Part shown: positions 1-6,432 of the stretch, piece after piece
How the letters are laid out: each line of letters begins with the position of its first letter
Numbering within the stretch: position 1 is the stretch's first letter
NCBI GenBank assembly: GCA_022759065.1
Contig: JAEMPZ010000142.1
Span: 1 to 13,820 of the forward strand
DNA: 13,820 nt
Source of the DNA: Acidobacteriota bacterium
GTDB taxonomy: Bacteria; Acidobacteriota; UBA4820; DSQY01
Direction of reading: 5' to 3'
The notes under the pieces: model-generated
What the model was told of the DNA's origin: nothing
The model's database searches: none
The model's input: the letters and a program-made list of their open reading frames with translations, nothing else
Program-made: the position numbers and the translations under genes

Positions 1-60
1 TTTCCTCCCCGTCCTCCCTGTGAATCTTCCCTTGGTGTCTTGGCGTCTTGGTGGCGAATC
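1..60 (-). repeat. Octamer-type intergenic repeat, two GATTC-headed copies downstream of the TPR gene
   Basis: Read on the minus strand, positions 60-27 begin GATTCGCCACCAAGAC and continue as an 8-base tandem (ACCAAGAC, GCCAAGAC, ACCAAGGG). Positions 26-1 begin again with GATTCACAGGGAGGAC and a similar A/G-rich tail. The same head and the same 8-base period occur at 1326-1357 and 1466-1499, on the other side of the TPR gene. The array probably continues beyond the window edge. I see no protein or RNA gene in it and no T-run that would make it an intrinsic terminator. Function unknown. Confidence 0.7.
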
Positions 61-75
61 CTTCTTTTTTTCGCG

Positions 76-1281
76 TCAGCCGCCGAAGATTTCTTTCCAC
101 GCGGGGTCCTTGGCGTAAGGGGCAAAGGCGGGGTCTTTGGCCGGGTCGGGCAGGGGCGGTTCAACGGCGGTGAGGTTGTCCTTGAGGGCGAGCGCGCGCT
201 TCAGCGCTTCGAGCGCCTTGGTCCCATCTTTCAGCGCCGCCAGAGCCCTTGCGGATTCGTAGAAGGCCAGCGGGTGAAAATGCTGCGCATCTTCGGCGGC
301 GCCGAACATTTGAAGGGCCTCTTTGGGATGGCCTCCCTCCAGAAGGACCTTGCCCGCGAATATCGCGGCGTGGGCCATGGAAGCTTTGTTCAGCGAGTCG
401 TGCGGCGGAACGTTGAGCTTGAGCGCGTTTTCGTATGACTTCTCCGCTCCGGCGGAATCTCCAAGGGCCTCTTGCGTGCCCCCCAGGATGAAAAAGGCAA
501 GCGCGCTCTTTGGGTCGGCCTCGGCGGCCTTGCGCGCGAAAGTCGCGGCGTCTTGGTACTCCCCTTTTCCCAACAACCCGCCCGCCTTCCTAGCAAGCAA
601 GCTTCCTGGGTTATCGTAAGGCTGGGGGCCCACGCTTGAGAGCAAGAGCCCCTCGAAGCGAGGGTCTCCTCTGAGCCCTTTCAAATCGTCGTCCAGGGAG
701 GCATCAGGGGGAGTCCATTCCGGGGGCATTCGCTTCACAACGCCAAAGTACTGGTCAAGGTTTGCAAGCGCTCCCTCACGGTCTCCAGAAAGCGCGCACA
801 CGCAGGCAAGATTGTATGGAAAGCCGGCGAAATCAGGATCCCATGCAATCGCTTTGGCGTACGCTTTTTTCGCCTCGCCGTACCTCTTGTCGAAGGCGAG
901 CGCGAGCCCAAGGCCGTCAAGCGCCTCGCGGCGCAGCGAACGGCCAAGCTCGGGCGCGGCGTCGTCCAGCGCTATCGCCTTCTCAAAGCATTCGGCCGCC
1001 TCTTTGGACCTCCGCATCGAAAGCAGGTCCTGTCCCAGGTAATCCCACCCAAGGGCCTTGCGAGGCTCCTGCGCGACGGCCTGGCGGAGGATCGGTTCGG
1101 CCTCCTCTGGATGCCCCTCCGCGAGGAGCTTCGCCCCGCGCGCCGTCAAGTCGCCATTTGGAAGAGGGCCGGGCACCTGCTGTGCCCAAACTAACGCCGT
1201 TGACGAGAGAACGAGCGTTGCGGCCACCAAGTGGCTTATCATCTTTGCGCCCATCCTCTTCGCTTCGTATTCGCTTCCCAT
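76..1281 (-). CDS. Secreted tetratricopeptide-repeat (TPR) protein with a duplicated module
   Basis: This 401-residue protein is predicted to be exported. Residues 14-34 form a hydrophobic stretch ending VWA/QQ, which looks like a signal-peptidase I site near residue 33. The rest is helical TPR repeats, for example around residues 45-72, 76-106, 120-150, 227-256, 260-290 and 338-368, with the usual small/aromatic positions and a DP at helix ends. The protein seems to be two similar halves. Each TPR block ends in a short tail with an Asp-Pro plus aromatic pattern: LRGDPRFEGLL near 203-213 and DPAFAPYAKDPAW near 383-395. TPRs are protein-binding scaffolds, and no catalytic domain is visible. 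The start at 1281 has AGAGGGGAAAG just upstream. Internal Met10 and Met14 are possible starts but lack well-placed ribosome sites. The gene is flanked on both sides by the octamer repeats. No specific function can be assigned. Confidence 0.85.
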   Translation of the reverse strand: MGSEYEAKRMGAKMISHLVAATLVLSSTALVWAQQVPGPLPNGDLTARGAKLLAEGHPEEAEPILRQAVAQEPRKALGWDYLGQDLLSMRRSKEAAECFEKAIALDDAAPELGRSLRREALDGLGLALAFDKRYGEAKKAYAKAIAWDPDFAGFPYNLACVCALSGDREGALANLDQYFGVVKRMPPEWTPPDASLDDDLKGLRGDPRFEGLLLSSVGPQPYDNPGSLLARKAGGLLGKGEYQDAATFARKAAEADPKSALAFFILGGTQEALGDSAGAEKSYENALKLNVPPHDSLNKASMAHAAIFAGKVLLEGGHPKEALQMFGAAEDAQHFHPLAFYESARALAALKDGTKALEALKRALALKDNLTAVEPPLPDPAKDPAFAPYAKDPAWKEIFGG

Positions 1282-1325
1282 ACTTTCCCCTCTGCGTTTC
1301 TGCCTTGCATCTTCTCCTTTAACGA

Positions 1326-1357
1326 TTCTCCGTGTCTCTGCGCCTCCGTGGTGAATC
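1326..1357 (-). repeat. Octamer-type repeat copy, GATTCACCACGG form
   Basis: On the minus strand this reads GATTCACCACGGAGGCGCAG and then GACACGGAGAA. After the GATTCACC head it breaks into 8-base units ACGGAGGC, GCAGAGAC, ACGGAGAA. Further degenerate units (for example ACGCAGAG at about 1290-1297) run toward the TPR start codon and supply its purine-rich ribosome binding site. It belongs to the same family as 1-60 and 1466-1499. Confidence 0.75.
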
Positions 1358-1360
1358 TTC

Positions 1361-1376
1361 CCGCATTGGAATGCGG
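1361..1376. repeat. Small perfect hairpin, CCGCATT-GG-AATGCGG
   Basis: This is a perfect 7-base inverted repeat with a 2-base loop (in RNA more likely 6 pairs and a 4-base loop). It sits directly between the GATTCACC repeat copy at 1326-1357 and the large palindrome starting at 1376. There is no T-run after it on either strand, so it does not look like an intrinsic terminator. It may be a boundary element of the composite repeat. Confidence 0.55.
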
Positions 1377-1461
1377 TGACGGCGTATCGGGGTTTCGGGG
1401 TGTCGGCGTTAGCTGTACTATTCTTTTACTCCGATACCCCGTAACTCCGTCACTCCGTCAC
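1376..1461. repeat. Imperfect palindrome with 33-base arms built of octamers (GTNNCGGN)
   Basis: The left arm is 1376-1408, the loop 1409-1428 (20 bases, AT-rich) and the right arm 1429-1461. The left arm and the reverse complement of the right arm match at 26 of 33 positions without gaps. Each arm is itself four tandem octamers of form GTNNCGGN. The left arm reads GTGACGGC, GTATCGGG, GTTTCGGG, GTGTCGGC; the right arm, read on the minus strand, has GTGACGGA twice, then GTTACGGG and GTATCGGA. It lies about 50 bases downstream of the pyrE stop and could fold in that transcript. It has no poly-U tail. I would treat it as the core of a composite repeat rather than a simple terminator. Confidence 0.75.
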
Positions 1462-1465
1462 ATCT

Positions 1466-1499
1466 TTCCTTCGTGCCCTTGGTGTCTTTGTGGTGAATC
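1466..1499 (-). repeat. Octamer-type repeat copy, GATTCACCACAA form
   Basis: On the minus strand this reads GATTCACCACAAAGACACCA and then AGGGCACGAAGGAA, an 8-9-base periodic, purine-rich element with the same GATTCACCAC head as 1326-1357. It runs without a real break into the right arm of the palindrome, where the octamers become ACGGAGTG. It starts 12 bases after the pyrE stop codon. Confidence 0.75.
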
Positions 1500-1511
1500 C
1501 CTTCATCGAAT

Positions 1512-2060
1512 TTATTCACCAAAGATCTCCGTTCTTCGAGTGACCGGATAGAAGGGATAGTCGCGGGAGAGCACTTCGGTGCCGCCCTCCTCGCGGTCCA
1601 AAAGCGCCATCACGGCGACAACTTCAAGGCCAAAGTCTTTGGCACGTTCGATCGCCTTTAGCGTCGAGCCGCCCGTTGTCACCACGTCGTCCACGATTAT
1701 CACCCTCTGCCCCGGCTTGACGGGGCCCTCGATCCATTGCATTGTCCCATGGCCCTTCGGCTCCTTGCGGACTATGAAGGCATCGAGCGGGCGCGCCTCC
1801 TTTTGGGACAGCGCCGCGACGGCCGAAACTATGGGGTCCGCGCCGAGGGTCATTCCGCCTATGGCTTCGGCCGCGATGTCATTCTTTGCAATCACTTCGA
1901 GAAAACAGCGGGCCGTCAGATATGCTCCTTCGGCTGTCAACGTCGTGAGTTTTGAGTCAAAGTAGTATTTGCTCCTGCGTCCTGAAGCCAGGAGAAAATC
2001 CCCTCTTTTCAAGGACAACGTCTTTAAAAGCTCCTTCAGCCGTTCACGTTCCGCGCTCAT
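1512..2060 (-). CDS. pyrE: Orotate phosphoribosyltransferase
   Basis: The enzyme transfers the phosphoribosyl group of PRPP to orotate, giving orotidine monophosphate in cytoplasmic de novo pyrimidine synthesis. The 182-residue product is close to the usual family length. The PRPP-binding signature is clear: VIIVDDVVTTGGST at residues 120-133, with the Asp-Asp pair and the following Thr/Gly loop. Other family marks are SGRRSKYYFDSK near 26-37, the GGMTLGADPI segment at 68-77 and the RKEPKGHG catalytic loop at 98-105. An ATG at 2099 would add 13 residues. The ATG at 2060 is preferred because AAAGGAGG lies 4 bases upstream and the protein then begins at the expected point. It follows the methyltransferase gene by 76 bases on the same strand and may share its transcript. 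The long octamer repeat and palindrome follow its stop codon. No pyrimidine-sensing leader is visible. Confidence 0.95.
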   Translation of the reverse strand: MSAERERLKELLKTLSLKRGDFLLASGRRSKYYFDSKLTTLTAEGAYLTARCFLEVIAKNDIAAEAIGGMTLGADPIVSAVAALSQKEARPLDAFIVRKEPKGHGTMQWIEGPVKPGQRVIIVDDVVTTGGSTLKAIERAKDFGLEVVAVMALLDREEGGTEVLSRDYPFYPVTRRTEIFGE

Positions 2061-2064
2061 CGGG

Positions 2065-2072
2065 CCTCCTTT
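2065..2072 (-). promoter_or_regulatory. Ribosome binding site fixing the pyrE start
   Basis: On the minus strand AAAGGAGG lies 4 bases before the ATG at 2060. The upstream ATG at 2099 has no comparable site, so the shorter form of PyrE is preferred. Confidence 0.75.
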
Positions 2073-2136
2073 CAACCTCCGTGCTTCATAGTTGAGCAAC
2101 GCACGGCAGACGAACGACGACGGACGGTCGCGCGAA

Positions 2137-3351
2137 TCAATGCGCGGCCGCCGCTCGCCGCTGGCCAGCCGTCAACATAAGTTTGAACCGTTCCAGGTGC
2201 GAGCCCTCCCAGGTAAGTTTGCCACAGCATGGGCAGACATGAAAGCTCTCGTGCGTCAGCCCGGTGTATCTGGGGACAAAGGGCCGCGCCACCGATGGCG
2301 CGACGTCAAGGGGAACAGCGTTGCAGCGGATGCAGCGCGGGCGGCACTTTTCATCAGGCGCCCCGAAGCGGCGAATGACCTCTCGCAGTTGCAAGGCGGC
2401 CTCGTCGCAACCTGGATCAAATGCTTGGCCGCCGTGCCTTTCGGCCCGCTTGATCAGCTGGCAGTCCCTCGTCAGAAGGATCCTTCCTCCGCGAGAAGCT
2501 TCCGCCAGAAGCCATTCATCTTCGGCTGCCCTGGCGTAGTCGCAATCGGCGCCCAAAAGCCTCAAATAGCGGCAGAGCTTTCCCAGCATCGAGTCGGCCA
2601 GGAATCGCGGGGCGCTTCCCAGGTTCCCTTCCAACAGCGCCTCGACCTCCGGCGCGTAAGCCCCATCTTCGTTTCTAAGAAAAAGCGGAGGCAGTTCCAT
2701 GCAACCTTGAACGGGCGAATGGCGCGCCTGAACAAGCGCCAGATAGGGCGCCGACCGGGGCGCCGAATGGACCATCCTGAGTATGCGCGGCGCCAGGCCG
2801 TTGCCCGCGAGCGCCCTGGACGCTTCGCCCAGGCGCGCCGCCGGCACGATGAAACAGAAGCGCCCACCCAATTTCAGCGCGCGCGAGGCCGCAGCGCAGA
2901 TGTCTTCCAGCGTGCAGGTTGATGAGTGGCGGGCCATGTTGCGCCCTTCATCTTGGCAAGCCATGCCGCGAGACGCCTCGAAATAGGGAGGGTTCGAGAT
3001 CACGAGGTCAAATTGTCCATTGGGGACGGAGCCTTCCGGCCGAAGGTCGCCCTCTATGATTTCTGCCCGGTCGTCCCAGCCGTTCGCGCAGAGATTTTCC
3101 TTGGCCATGGAGGCCAGCTCGGGCTGGATTTCGACGCCGGCGAGTCGTCCAGGATGGTGGAAGTAGCCTAAAAGCAGCAGGAGTATTCCGCTTCCGGCGC
3201 CCAGGTCCAGGACGCTTTCCCCTGGAAGAAGCCACGCGAATCCCGCCAGGACGACCGAATCAATGGTGAACCGATATCCGCGAGCCGGCTGGATGACCCT
3301 GAGACGCCCGCGCAAAAACTGAGTCACCTCACGCGGCACGTCAGGCCTCAT
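2137..3351 (-). CDS. Fusion of a TrmN6/YfiC-type N6-adenine methyltransferase and a Mut7-C RNase-like domain
   Basis: This is one open frame of 404 residues with two domains. Residues 1-215 are a class I SAM-dependent methyltransferase: VLDLGAGSG at 47-55 binds SAM, and NPPY at 120-123 is the mark of enzymes that methylate an exocyclic amino group, usually adenine N6. The GYRFTIDSVVLAGF start (25-38) resembles tRNA1Val A37 methyltransferases (TrmN6/YfiC). Residues 248-395 match the Mut7-C family of PIN-fold putative nucleases: FLADSMLGKLCRYLRLLG with Asp253, LLTRD with Asp296, then paired cysteines 340/343 and 373/376 likely to hold zinc, and the LTWEGSHLERF ending. The substrate of either half is not shown by sequence; RNA is likely. 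Its start overlaps the end of the phosphatase gene by 11 bases, which suggests translational coupling. I see no frameshift or stop at the junction near residues 220-248. Domain calls are firm; the joint function is inferred. Confidence 0.88.
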   Translation of the reverse strand: MRPDVPREVTQFLRGRLRVIQPARGYRFTIDSVVLAGFAWLLPGESVLDLGAGSGILLLLLGYFHHPGRLAGVEIQPELASMAKENLCANGWDDRAEIIEGDLRPEGSVPNGQFDLVISNPPYFEASRGMACQDEGRNMARHSSTCTLEDICAAASRALKLGGRFCFIVPAARLGEASRALAGNGLAPRILRMVHSAPRSAPYLALVQARHSPVQGCMELPPLFLRNEDGAYAPEVEALLEGNLGSAPRFLADSMLGKLCRYLRLLGADCDYARAAEDEWLLAEASRGGRILLTRDCQLIKRAERHGGQAFDPGCDEAALQLREVIRRFGAPDEKCRPRCIRCNAVPLDVAPSVARPFVPRYTGLTHESFHVCPCCGKLTWEGSHLERFKLMLTAGQRRAAAAH

Positions 3352-5743
3352 CGGCGCTAATCGCCAAAAGCGTCAGGTCGTCGGCTTGAGGCGCTCCGTC
3401 CCCAAACACTGCAACGGCGTGGCTGACCCGGTCCAAGAGCGCATCCGGCCCCAGGCCATTGGCGTGTTCCAACGCCTGAAGAAGCCGCTGCGTCCCAAAC
3501 TCCTCCTGCCGCCGGTTCATCGTTTCGGTCACGCCATCGGTATAGAGAAGAAGGGCGTCGCCCGGCCCGAATAAGACCTTGCGTTCCTCGATGGTTTTCG
3601 AGAAAACCGCGTCATCCATCAATCCAAGCACGAGGCCTCTTGGAGAAAGAAGCTCAGGGACCCCGTTGCGCAAAAAAACGGGCGGGTTGTGGCCGGCGGA
3701 GAGTATGGTCGCTTCACGGGCCTTGGTATCCAGCGCCACCGCGCAGAGAGTGAGGAACGTGCCGTCATCGCTTAGGTTTTTGAAAAGCCGGTTCAAGTGG
3801 CTCAGGATGGCCCTTTCGTCGCAATCCATTGATGTCACCGAGTGCAGGATGCCCTTGGTCAGCGTCATGTAAAAGGCGGCCTTCACTCCCTTGCCGGAAA
3901 CGTCACCCAGCACGATCAGCCACCTGTCGCCAGAGAGAGAGAGGTAATCGTAGTAGTCGCCGCCCACCTCCATCGCCGGCGTGCAGCGGGCCGCTATGCT
4001 AAACCCGGGCAGAAGCGGCGTCTCCTTGGGAAGGAACCTTTCCTGGACCCCCTTTGCGATCTCCAGTTCCCTTGCAAACCGCTCCCTTTCGCGAATTCGG
4101 CCAAGATAGGCCGGTTCGTAAGCCTGCACCTCCGCCAGCGGCCTTCCCTTCAATGCGAGAATGACCCCTAAAAGAGCCGCAAGGCCCAATACCCCCAAGC
4201 CAATATACCCCTGACAAACCACCTGAAAGTCGCGTCCCGTCAGAAGGAGGGCCGATTGGGCGAAAAGCAGCGGCGCGAAGATGAACAACAGCGCGCAAAG
4301 GAACCCTCCCAGTTCCATCGTCACGAAGAGGGCGGCGCCGGAAAGAAACGCCGCCGGAAGAACCATCCACAACGGCCCGGCCGGAACGGCGACCGCGGTC
4401 CCAGCGGCAAAGAAAATGCCGAACAGAGTTCCGCTCGCCAAGGGGCGGAAACGCAACCTCAAGAAGGGATAGAGAACGCCGGCGAACACGCTGCAAAGAA
4501 CCAGGCTCAGCGCCAGAGGCCCGAAGAAGGCGTGCGCCGCAAGCCCTCCCGGAGCCATGAAGCCCTCCATGCTCGAGCTTGCCGGCAGGATGAAGAGGCC
4601 AGAGCGCTCGTTTTCCCAGGCGAAGAAAAAGGCGATGACTGGCAATGCAAGCATGAGGAGGCCGCCCGAAAGGCAGTAGAGCAAGGCCTTTCCGGTCTCC
4701 CGCACCCGCCAGGTGTTATTCAGCCAGAGATCGCTCATGCAGAGCTTCTCTGGATAGGCCTGCCTTAAAAAGGACTCGGCCACGGTCCAGAGGAGAGTAA
4801 AAAACAGCCCGCCGATCACCGACATCAGAAGCGCCAAAAGGAGAGTCTCGCCCCACTGGCCGTCATAACCGAAAAGAGCCGCCACGAAGGTGGCGCCACC
4901 CGAGAGGATGGAGATTTTTCTGACGTGCGTCAGATCAATCTCGTCCCGGCGAAGCTGTTGGATGAAAAGGAAGAGGACGAGAAGCGCCAAAAAGAACCAT
5001 GAAGCAATGGTGAGGATCGTAAGGAGCAGGTTCCCTTCCTGGGATGGATCCACGCCCGATTCAAAACTGACGCTGCGGTCAAAGGACTTTATGAAGCCGC
5101 CTTCGAGCGTGACCGCGTACTGCGAGAAAACTCCTGGCAAGCCCTGTATGGGAGCCTTCCAGGTAAAATCATATTTCTGCCGGCCGTTGTTCTCTCCGGC
5201 GTTGTAGGCCGAAAGGATCAGATTCCCCACGTCAACGCCCAGAAAACGGAGCAGGTCCTCCGCGTCGCGCCGCGCTTCGGCGTCATTCACTTTTGCCGGT
5301 TCCTGAGCTTGAGCCAAGGAGCTTTCAAGGCCAAGAATCTGGCCCGAGCTCGAAACGGTTATCGTTACAAGGGGCTCCCGCACCCCGCGCGTCGCCCAAA
5401 GCGATGCGCCGCTTTGAGGCAGGGCGCTATATACCCACTTCTGAACCGGCACCTTGTTACTGGAAAGGTAAACCGCCGCCTTGAGCCCGACAAGCTGCTG
5501 CAACCTGCGCAAGGTCGAGGTGTCGGTCCGAGCGGAAAACTTCAACGTGAAAGGCCGGGATTCTCCCAGCAGCTTCTGGACGGTGACGCGGACTTTGTTC
5601 CTGGCCCTGGCTTCGTCAAAACTGGCGAGGCCCAACGGGCCATTGACGGCACCATTGACTCTCAAAAGATAGAGAGCCGCCGCCATCGTTCCAGCAACCA
5701 CAAGAAAAGCGAGAACCAGCGCTCGCCTCATAGAGGCCAGCAT
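3341..5743 (-). CDS. Membrane-anchored SpoIIE/RsbU-type serine phosphatase with extracytoplasmic sensor region
   Basis: The 800-residue protein joins a membrane sensor to a PP2C-like phosphatase. One membrane helix lies at about 7-27, followed by roughly 210 residues predicted outside the cytoplasm. About nine further helices follow (near 238-262, 278-292, 300-322, 352-374, 403-425, 437-455, 457-475, 477-500, 512-532). A charged helix at 548-572, with the RELEIAKGVQERFLP pattern common before these domains, leads into the phosphatase at about 575-796. Metal-binding aspartates are visible in GGDYYD (Asp596), GDVSGKG (Asp614), YTDGVTE (Asp736) and ADD (788-789), so the domain looks active. Relatives dephosphorylate anti-sigma-factor antagonists in partner-switching pathways; no such partner is encoded here. 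The start at 5743 and the alternative Met5 both lack a Shine-Dalgarno site. A 7-base inverted repeat occupies the region where one would be. Overlap with the next gene suggests co-expression. Confidence 0.9.
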   Translation of the reverse strand: MLASMRRALVLAFLVVAGTMAAALYLLRVNGAVNGPLGLASFDEARARNKVRVTVQKLLGESRPFTLKFSARTDTSTLRRLQQLVGLKAAVYLSSNKVPVQKWVYSALPQSGASLWATRGVREPLVTITVSSSGQILGLESSLAQAQEPAKVNDAEARRDAEDLLRFLGVDVGNLILSAYNAGENNGRQKYDFTWKAPIQGLPGVFSQYAVTLEGGFIKSFDRSVSFESGVDPSQEGNLLLTILTIASWFFLALLVLFLFIQQLRRDEIDLTHVRKISILSGGATFVAALFGYDGQWGETLLLALLMSVIGGLFFTLLWTVAESFLRQAYPEKLCMSDLWLNNTWRVRETGKALLYCLSGGLLMLALPVIAFFFAWENERSGLFILPASSSMEGFMAPGGLAAHAFFGPLALSLVLCSVFAGVLYPFLRLRFRPLASGTLFGIFFAAGTAVAVPAGPLWMVLPAAFLSGAALFVTMELGGFLCALLFIFAPLLFAQSALLLTGRDFQVVCQGYIGLGVLGLAALLGVILALKGRPLAEVQAYEPAYLGRIRERERFARELEIAKGVQERFLPKETPLLPGFSIAARCTPAMEVGGDYYDYLSLSGDRWLIVLGDVSGKGVKAAFYMTLTKGILHSVTSMDCDERAILSHLNRLFKNLSDDGTFLTLCAVALDTKAREATILSAGHNPPVFLRNGVPELLSPRGLVLGLMDDAVFSKTIEERKVLFGPGDALLLYTDGVTETMNRRQEEFGTQRLLQALEHANGLGPDALLDRVSHAVAVFGDGAPQADDLTLLAISADEA

Positions 5744-5750
5744 AGAACAG

Positions 5751-5774
5751 AGGGCGGCCTAATTCAACCGCCCT
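5751..5774. repeat. Inverted repeat AGGGCGG-N10-CCGCCCT just before the phosphatase start
   Basis: This is a perfect 7-base inverted repeat (5751-5757 and 5768-5774) with a 10-base AT-rich spacer. It sits 7 bases upstream of the phosphatase ATG at 5743 and directly beyond the terminator of the outer-membrane protein gene. In mRNA it could form a hairpin at the place of the missing ribosome site; as DNA it could be an operator. Both readings are inference. Confidence 0.5.
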
Positions 5775-5779
5775 TCCAC

Positions 5780-5811
5780 AAAAAAGGGGAGGGCATTCGC
5801 CCTCCCCTTTT
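5780..5811 (-). terminator. Intrinsic terminator of the outer-membrane protein gene
   Basis: A perfect 13-base stem (5782-5794 with 5799-5811, AAAAGGGGAGGGC and its complement) closes a 4-base loop. On the minus strand it is followed by a run of six T. It lies about 22 bases after the stop codon of the barrel-protein gene. It should end that transcript, separating it from the phosphatase gene unless there is read-through. Confidence 0.9.
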
Positions 5812-5832
5812 GATGAACCGAAAAAAAACAGG

Positions 5833-6420
5833 TTAGAACTTCCAGGTCACGCCGATCCGGGCATCCCAACTGTTTTTAGCGTCGAAATCCCCTTCTTTGA
5901 GCCCGTTCAGGTAGTGATATGTCGCCTGAAGGTCAAGGCCGATCTTTTTGTTGAAGAAATAGCGGTAGCCGAAAGCGGCGCCTGCGGCCCAGTCGTTCTT
6001 GAGGTCGCCTGTAACGTGAACCAGATAGGGAGTGCCGCCCACGGTGACTATATAGTCCTCGTTGATGCTGGTGCTGCCGAAGGTGTAGCCTACGTTGAGC
6101 TGGCCGTAGATTTCGCCCTTTTCGCCAGCCTTTGTCCTAAACTCGGGGCCAACCTCGATCAAGTTGTAATTCTTGCTAAACTTGAACTCGCCGTAGGGAG
6201 AGACGTCGTACTTGAACTTGCCCTCGTTGTACATGTAAGCGAAGTGCAGGCCAAAGTTTTCGGTGAAGAAGTAGCCTCCGTCCAAACTCGCCACGAAGCC
6301 GGAATCAGCGTCTTTGGTGCTGAACTGGTAGCCTGGCAACACTGAAACATACCACTTGTCCTGCGCGCAGATTCCCAACGTGGCCACAACCATCAAAACC
6401 GCAATCAGAACTTTCTTCAT
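5833..6420 (-). CDS. Small outer-membrane beta-barrel protein (OmpX/OmpW-like, eight strands)
   Basis: The 195-residue precursor begins MKKVLIAVLMVVATLG, a classic signal peptide with cleavage likely after ICA (residue 19). The mature part has about eight amphipathic strands, near 22-33, 42-52, 56-69, 85-95, 103-115, 144-156, 159-171 and 184-195. They are rich in aromatic residues at membrane edges. The protein ends in Phe, the usual signal for outer-membrane assembly by the BAM machinery. This suits a small barrel of the OmpX/OmpW or OmpA-barrel type; cargo or ligand cannot be told. The ATG at 6420 is preferred over one at 6438 because AGGAGG lies 6 bases upstream. It is a single-gene unit with its own likely promoter (6473-6502) and a strong terminator (5780-5811). 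It is less GC-rich and more Lys-rich than its neighbours, as is common for highly expressed outer-membrane proteins. Confidence 0.87.
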   Translation of the reverse strand: MKKVLIAVLMVVATLGICAQDKWYVSVLPGYQFSTKDADSGFVASLDGGYFFTENFGLHFAYMYNEGKFKYDVSPYGEFKFSKNYNLIEVGPEFRTKAGEKGEIYGQLNVGYTFGSTSINEDYIVTVGGTPYLVHVTGDLKNDWAAGAAFGYRYFFNKKIGLDLQATYHYLNGLKEGDFDAKNSWDARIGVTWKF

Positions 6421-6426
6421 GTGCTT

Positions 6427-6432
6427 CCTCCT
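6427..6432 (-). promoter_or_regulatory. Ribosome binding site of the barrel-protein gene
   Basis: On the minus strand AGGAGG lies 6 bases before the ATG at 6420. It lies inside the longer reading frame from 6438, which argues that the shorter form with the signal peptide at its very start is the true one. Confidence 0.8.

Noticed and set aside
1376..1461. Intrinsic terminator of pyrE
   Set aside because: The stem is long but imperfect, with a 20-base loop and no U-run on the minus strand. It may still slow or protect the transcript, but it does not meet the form of an intrinsic terminator.
1282..1511. CRISPR array
   Set aside because: Units are 8-9 bases, degenerate and contiguous, with no unique spacers of constant length, and no cas genes are present.
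2076..2083. CACGGAGG upstream of pyrE as another octamer
   Set aside because: A single 8-base match with no neighbouring units; chance similarity to a purine-rich leader is sufficient.
2092..2922. Long plus-strand open frame of 276 codons opposite the methyltransferase/Mut7-C gene
   Set aside because: It is antisense to a gene with clear motifs. Its translation is Arg/Gln-rich with no recognisable domain, as expected in GC-rich shadow frames.
4256..4768. Plus-strand open frame of 170 codons opposite the phosphatase gene
   Set aside because: Its highly charged, low-complexity translation is a mirror of membrane-helix codons on the other strand.
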